A stretch of 7,159 nt of DNA from DASWHK01 sp036398215 (GTDB lineage: Bacteria > Acidobacteriota > UBA890): assembly GCA_036398215.1 (NCBI GenBank), contig DASWHK010000354.1:1-7159 (forward strand), in the 5' to 3' direction. The notes under the pieces are model-generated. The model had not been told where the DNA came from. It saw nothing but the letters and a program-made list of their open reading frames with translations, and searched no databases. Position 1 is the stretch's first letter, and every line of letters begins with the position of its first letter. Position numbers and translations under genes: made by a program. Shown one piece after another: positions 5,853-7,159 of this stretch.

Positions 5853-6122
5853 TTATCCCCTGCGTCTCATATGGGCGTCGGTTCCCCCGTAGAGGTAGCC
5901 GTCGTGCGCTGTCGAGAGGTCAGTCGGCGCCTCGCCGTCGTGGACGGCTGAATCCGCGAACAAGCAGTCCGGATAGGCGGCATCCGCCGCCCGTGTCTGG
6001 ATCGCATCGGCAAGGACTCGGCGAACGAGCTCGGCGAACGAGATCCCTCGCTCGCGCGCGGCGAGCATCGCCTTGGACTTGAGATCGGCAGGCAACACGA
6101 TCGTGGTTCGCCGCATGGTCAT
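5853..6122 (-). CDS. Ribbon-helix-helix (VapB-type) antitoxin
   Basis: This 89-residue protein, starting at the ATG at 6122, opens with the ribbon strand RRTTIVLPADL (4-14) and continues with the two helices KSKAMLAARERG and SFAELVRRVLADAI. This is a ribbon-helix-helix DNA-binding fold, which in antitoxins binds the operon's own promoter. The C-terminal half, DCLFADSAVHDGEAPTDLS..HDGYLYG (52-79), matches the toxin-wrapping tail I know from RHH antitoxins paired with PIN toxins. After YLYG there is an extra GTDAHMRRRG tail before TAA. The frame stays open upstream to a TTG at 6191, but that stretch is the AT-rich promoter. The ATG at 6116 is an alternative start. No clear Shine-Dalgarno site was found for either start. 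Its toxin is most likely the vapC at 5311-5718. Confidence 0.85.
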   Translation of the reverse strand: MTMRRTTIVLPADLKSKAMLAARERGISFAELVRRVLADAIQTRAADAAYPDCLFADSAVHDGEAPTDLSTAHDGYLYGGTDAHMRRRG

Positions 6123-6161
6123 CTGTGGGGTTGGGGCACCGAAAGGCGCGTTTACCGTTGT

Positions 6162-6191
6162 TATATATGCATAATAGCATAAACATAACAA
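6162..6191 (-). promoter_or_regulatory. AT-rich promoter and possible operator of the toxin-antitoxin module
   Basis: Read on the minus strand, TTGTTA (6186-6191) and TATATA (6162-6167) are separated by 18 bases, a plausible sigma-70-type promoter placing transcription start about 30 bases before the antitoxin ATG. TATAAC at 6160-6165 is an alternative -10. Between and within these boxes are three copies of TTATG (6184-6188, 6178-6182, 6170-6174) and the palindrome TATGCATA (6166-6173). Repeats of this kind inside a promoter are what a ribbon-helix-helix repressor would bind, suggesting autoregulation. The block is strikingly AT-rich compared with the GC-rich surroundings. Confidence 0.55.
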
Positions 6192-6205
6192 GGCAGCGTG
6201 CTGCC
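6192..6205 (-). terminator. Inverted repeat between permease stop and antitoxin promoter
   Basis: GGCAGC at 6192-6197 and GCTGCC at 6200-6205 form a near-perfect palindrome. As an RNA hairpin it would be five pairs with a four-base loop. On the minus strand it follows the permease gene and is directly followed by TTGTTATGTTTAT, so it could terminate permease transcription. It abuts the -35 box of the antitoxin promoter, so it could instead be part of an operator. Confidence 0.35.
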
Positions 6206-6293
6206 AGCGACCTTGGGTCTACGGCGGGCTCTTCCCCCCAAGACTTTGCCGGAAGTGACGCCACCGCCTACCAAGCGCCCCGTGGGTCGCCTC

Positions 6294-6313
6294 CGAACCG
6301 GTGCTTTGGTTCG
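6294..6313 (-). terminator. Weak hairpin just after the permease stop
   Basis: CGAACC at 6294-6299 pairs with GGTTCG at 6308-6313 around an 8-base loop, starting four bases after the permease TGA (6318-6320) on the minus strand. There is no T run, so it may be only a weak terminator or an mRNA-end stabiliser. The rest of 6206-6293 shows nothing I can name. Confidence 0.25.
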
Positions 6314-6317
6314 CCGC

Positions 6318-7159
6318 TCACTCCCGCCGCAGCGCCACCACCGCGTCGACCTGAGTCGCGCGGCGCGCCGGCAGCGCCCCGGCGGCGGCGGCGACGGCGG
6401 CCAGGGCGAAGGCGACGGCGGCCAGCGTCAGCGGATCGCTCGGGGCGACCTCGAACAGCAACGAGCTCATCAGACGGGTTACGACGAGGGAGAGGGCGAG
6501 GCCGACCCCGATCCCGAGGGCGGCCAGAAGCAACGACTGGCCCACCACCATGCCGGCCACTTGCGGGGCGCGGGCGCCGAGCGCCATGCGGATGCCGATC
6601 TCGAAGCTGCGCTGGCTGACGGCGTAGGCGATGACGCCGTAGATGCCCACCGCGCCAAGCACCAAGGCCAGCGCCGCGGCGATTCCCACCAGCGTCAGCG
6701 TGAAGGTGGTGCGCGAGAAGTGCTCGGCGACCAGCTCCTCCATGGTCGCCGGCGAGCCCAGCGGCACGTCTGGGTCGAGGGCCCAGATCGTGCTGCGGAC
6801 CGCCGGCAGCAGCGCCGCCGGAGGGCCCTCCGTACGGATCGCGAGGGAGAACGAGCGGGTCCAGGCGAGGTCGGTGTACGGGAAGTACACGGTCGGCTCG
6901 GGGGCGCGCGTGAGGTCCTCGGTGCGGATGTCCTCGACCACGCCGACGATCGTGTGCCACGGATAGTCGGTCATCAGCGGCCGGGCGCGCTTGCCGAGCG
7001 GGCTCTCCCCGGGCCAGTACTCCTCGGCCATGGCGCGGGTGATGATCGCGCCCTCGGTGCCGGGCTCCATGTCGCGCCGCTCGAAGGTCCTGCCCTCGAC
7101 GATCCGCATGCCGAGGGCCTCGAAGAGACCGGGGCCGGCGAACAGCGTGTCCATGTTCG
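6318..7159 (-). CDS. MacB/FtsX-like ABC transporter permease, C-terminal part (5' end outside window)
   Basis: This is the last ~280 residues of a MacB-type permease, most like the roughly 800-residue 'acidobacterial duplicated orphan permeases', which carry two FtsX units. Numbering from the ATG at 7154: a periplasmic MacB_PCD region (1-150) with the family signatures LFEALGMRIVEGRTF, AMAEEYWPGESPLGKR and IVGVVEDIRTEDL; then three transmembrane helices at about 151-180, 200-228 and 241-262. The cytoplasmic coupling segment QRSFEIGIRMALGA (181-194) is the contact with the ATPase, and the end is LPARRATQVDAVVALRRE. The frame is open to the window edge, there is no ribosome binding site, and the ATG lies within a conserved domain, so it is not the true start. 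Relatives act in tripartite efflux or lipoprotein/peptide export; the substrate is unknown. The fourth helix of the FtsX unit would be upstream. Confidence 0.92.
   Translation of the reverse strand, partial: NMDTLFAGPGLFEALGMRIVEGRTFERRDMEPGTEGAIITRAMAEEYWPGESPLGKRARPLMTDYPWHTIVGVVEDIRTEDLTRAPEPTVYFPYTDLAWTRSFSLAIRTEGPPAALLPAVRSTIWALDPDVPLGSPATMEELVAEHFSRTTFTLTLVGIAAALALVLGAVGIYGVIAYAVSQRSFEIGIRMALGARAPQVAGMVVGQSLLLAALGIGVGLALSLVVTRLMSSLLFEVAPSDPLTLAAVAFALAAVAAAAGALPARRATQVDAVVALRRE

Noticed and set aside
6123..6191. N-terminal extension of the antitoxin to a TTG at 6191
   Set aside because: The sequence is an AT-rich promoter-like block, and the translated extension (LCLCYYAYITT) does not resemble the start of a ribbon-helix-helix protein.
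6280..6320. Possible tRNA-like fragment because of GGTTCG
   Set aside because: No acceptor stem, anticodon arm or CCA end could be fitted; it is only a six-pair hairpin.

Overview
This is a GC-rich bacterial window with seven recognisable protein genes, two of them cut by the window edges, plus several short regulatory or repeat signals. The gene content (tricorn-like S41 protease with a glycine-run linker, a MacB/FtsX permease of the 'acidobacterial duplicated orphan permease' type, a PQQ/cytochrome c lipoprotein dehydrogenase and a VapBC pair) suggests a Gram-negative soil or marine heterotroph. Acidobacteriota is my first guess. The small two-helix protein at 1517-2155 resembles gammaproteobacterial proteins, so a gammaproteobacterial or related lineage cannot be excluded. 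No rRNA, tRNA, CRISPR array or insertion sequence was seen.

Layout. Positions 1-1359 (+) hold the C-terminal part of a tricorn-type protease. It converges on a membrane protein of unknown function at 1517-2155 (-), and the 157-base gap between them carries two small hairpins. That membrane gene is divergent from a large PQQ-dependent dehydrogenase lipoprotein with an internal cytochrome c domain (2240-4306, +). The dehydrogenase is followed on the same strand by a YciI-like protein (4398-4679) and an isoprenylcysteine-methyltransferase-like integral membrane protein (4698-5288); these last two are probably co-transcribed. On the minus strand, converging with them, is a toxin-antitoxin module. 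A ribbon-helix-helix antitoxin (5853-6122) reads from an AT-rich promoter (about 6162-6191) towards a PIN-domain VapC toxin (5311-5718). At the right edge is the C-terminal part of a MacB/FtsX-like permease (6318-7159, -).

How they work together. The dehydrogenase would oxidise a sugar or alcohol in the periplasm and pass electrons through its own haem to the respiratory chain. The protease and permease are separate, incomplete genes whose partners lie outside the window. The most unusual part is the antitoxin-toxin junction. VapB and VapC genes usually touch or overlap, but here 134 bases separate them. That gap carries what looks like a decayed second copy of the vapC start region, and a possible 24-codon reading frame with its own ribosome binding site whose stop overlaps the vapC start as ATGA. 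I see no convincing new multi-gene system here; that junction is the best candidate for a second look.
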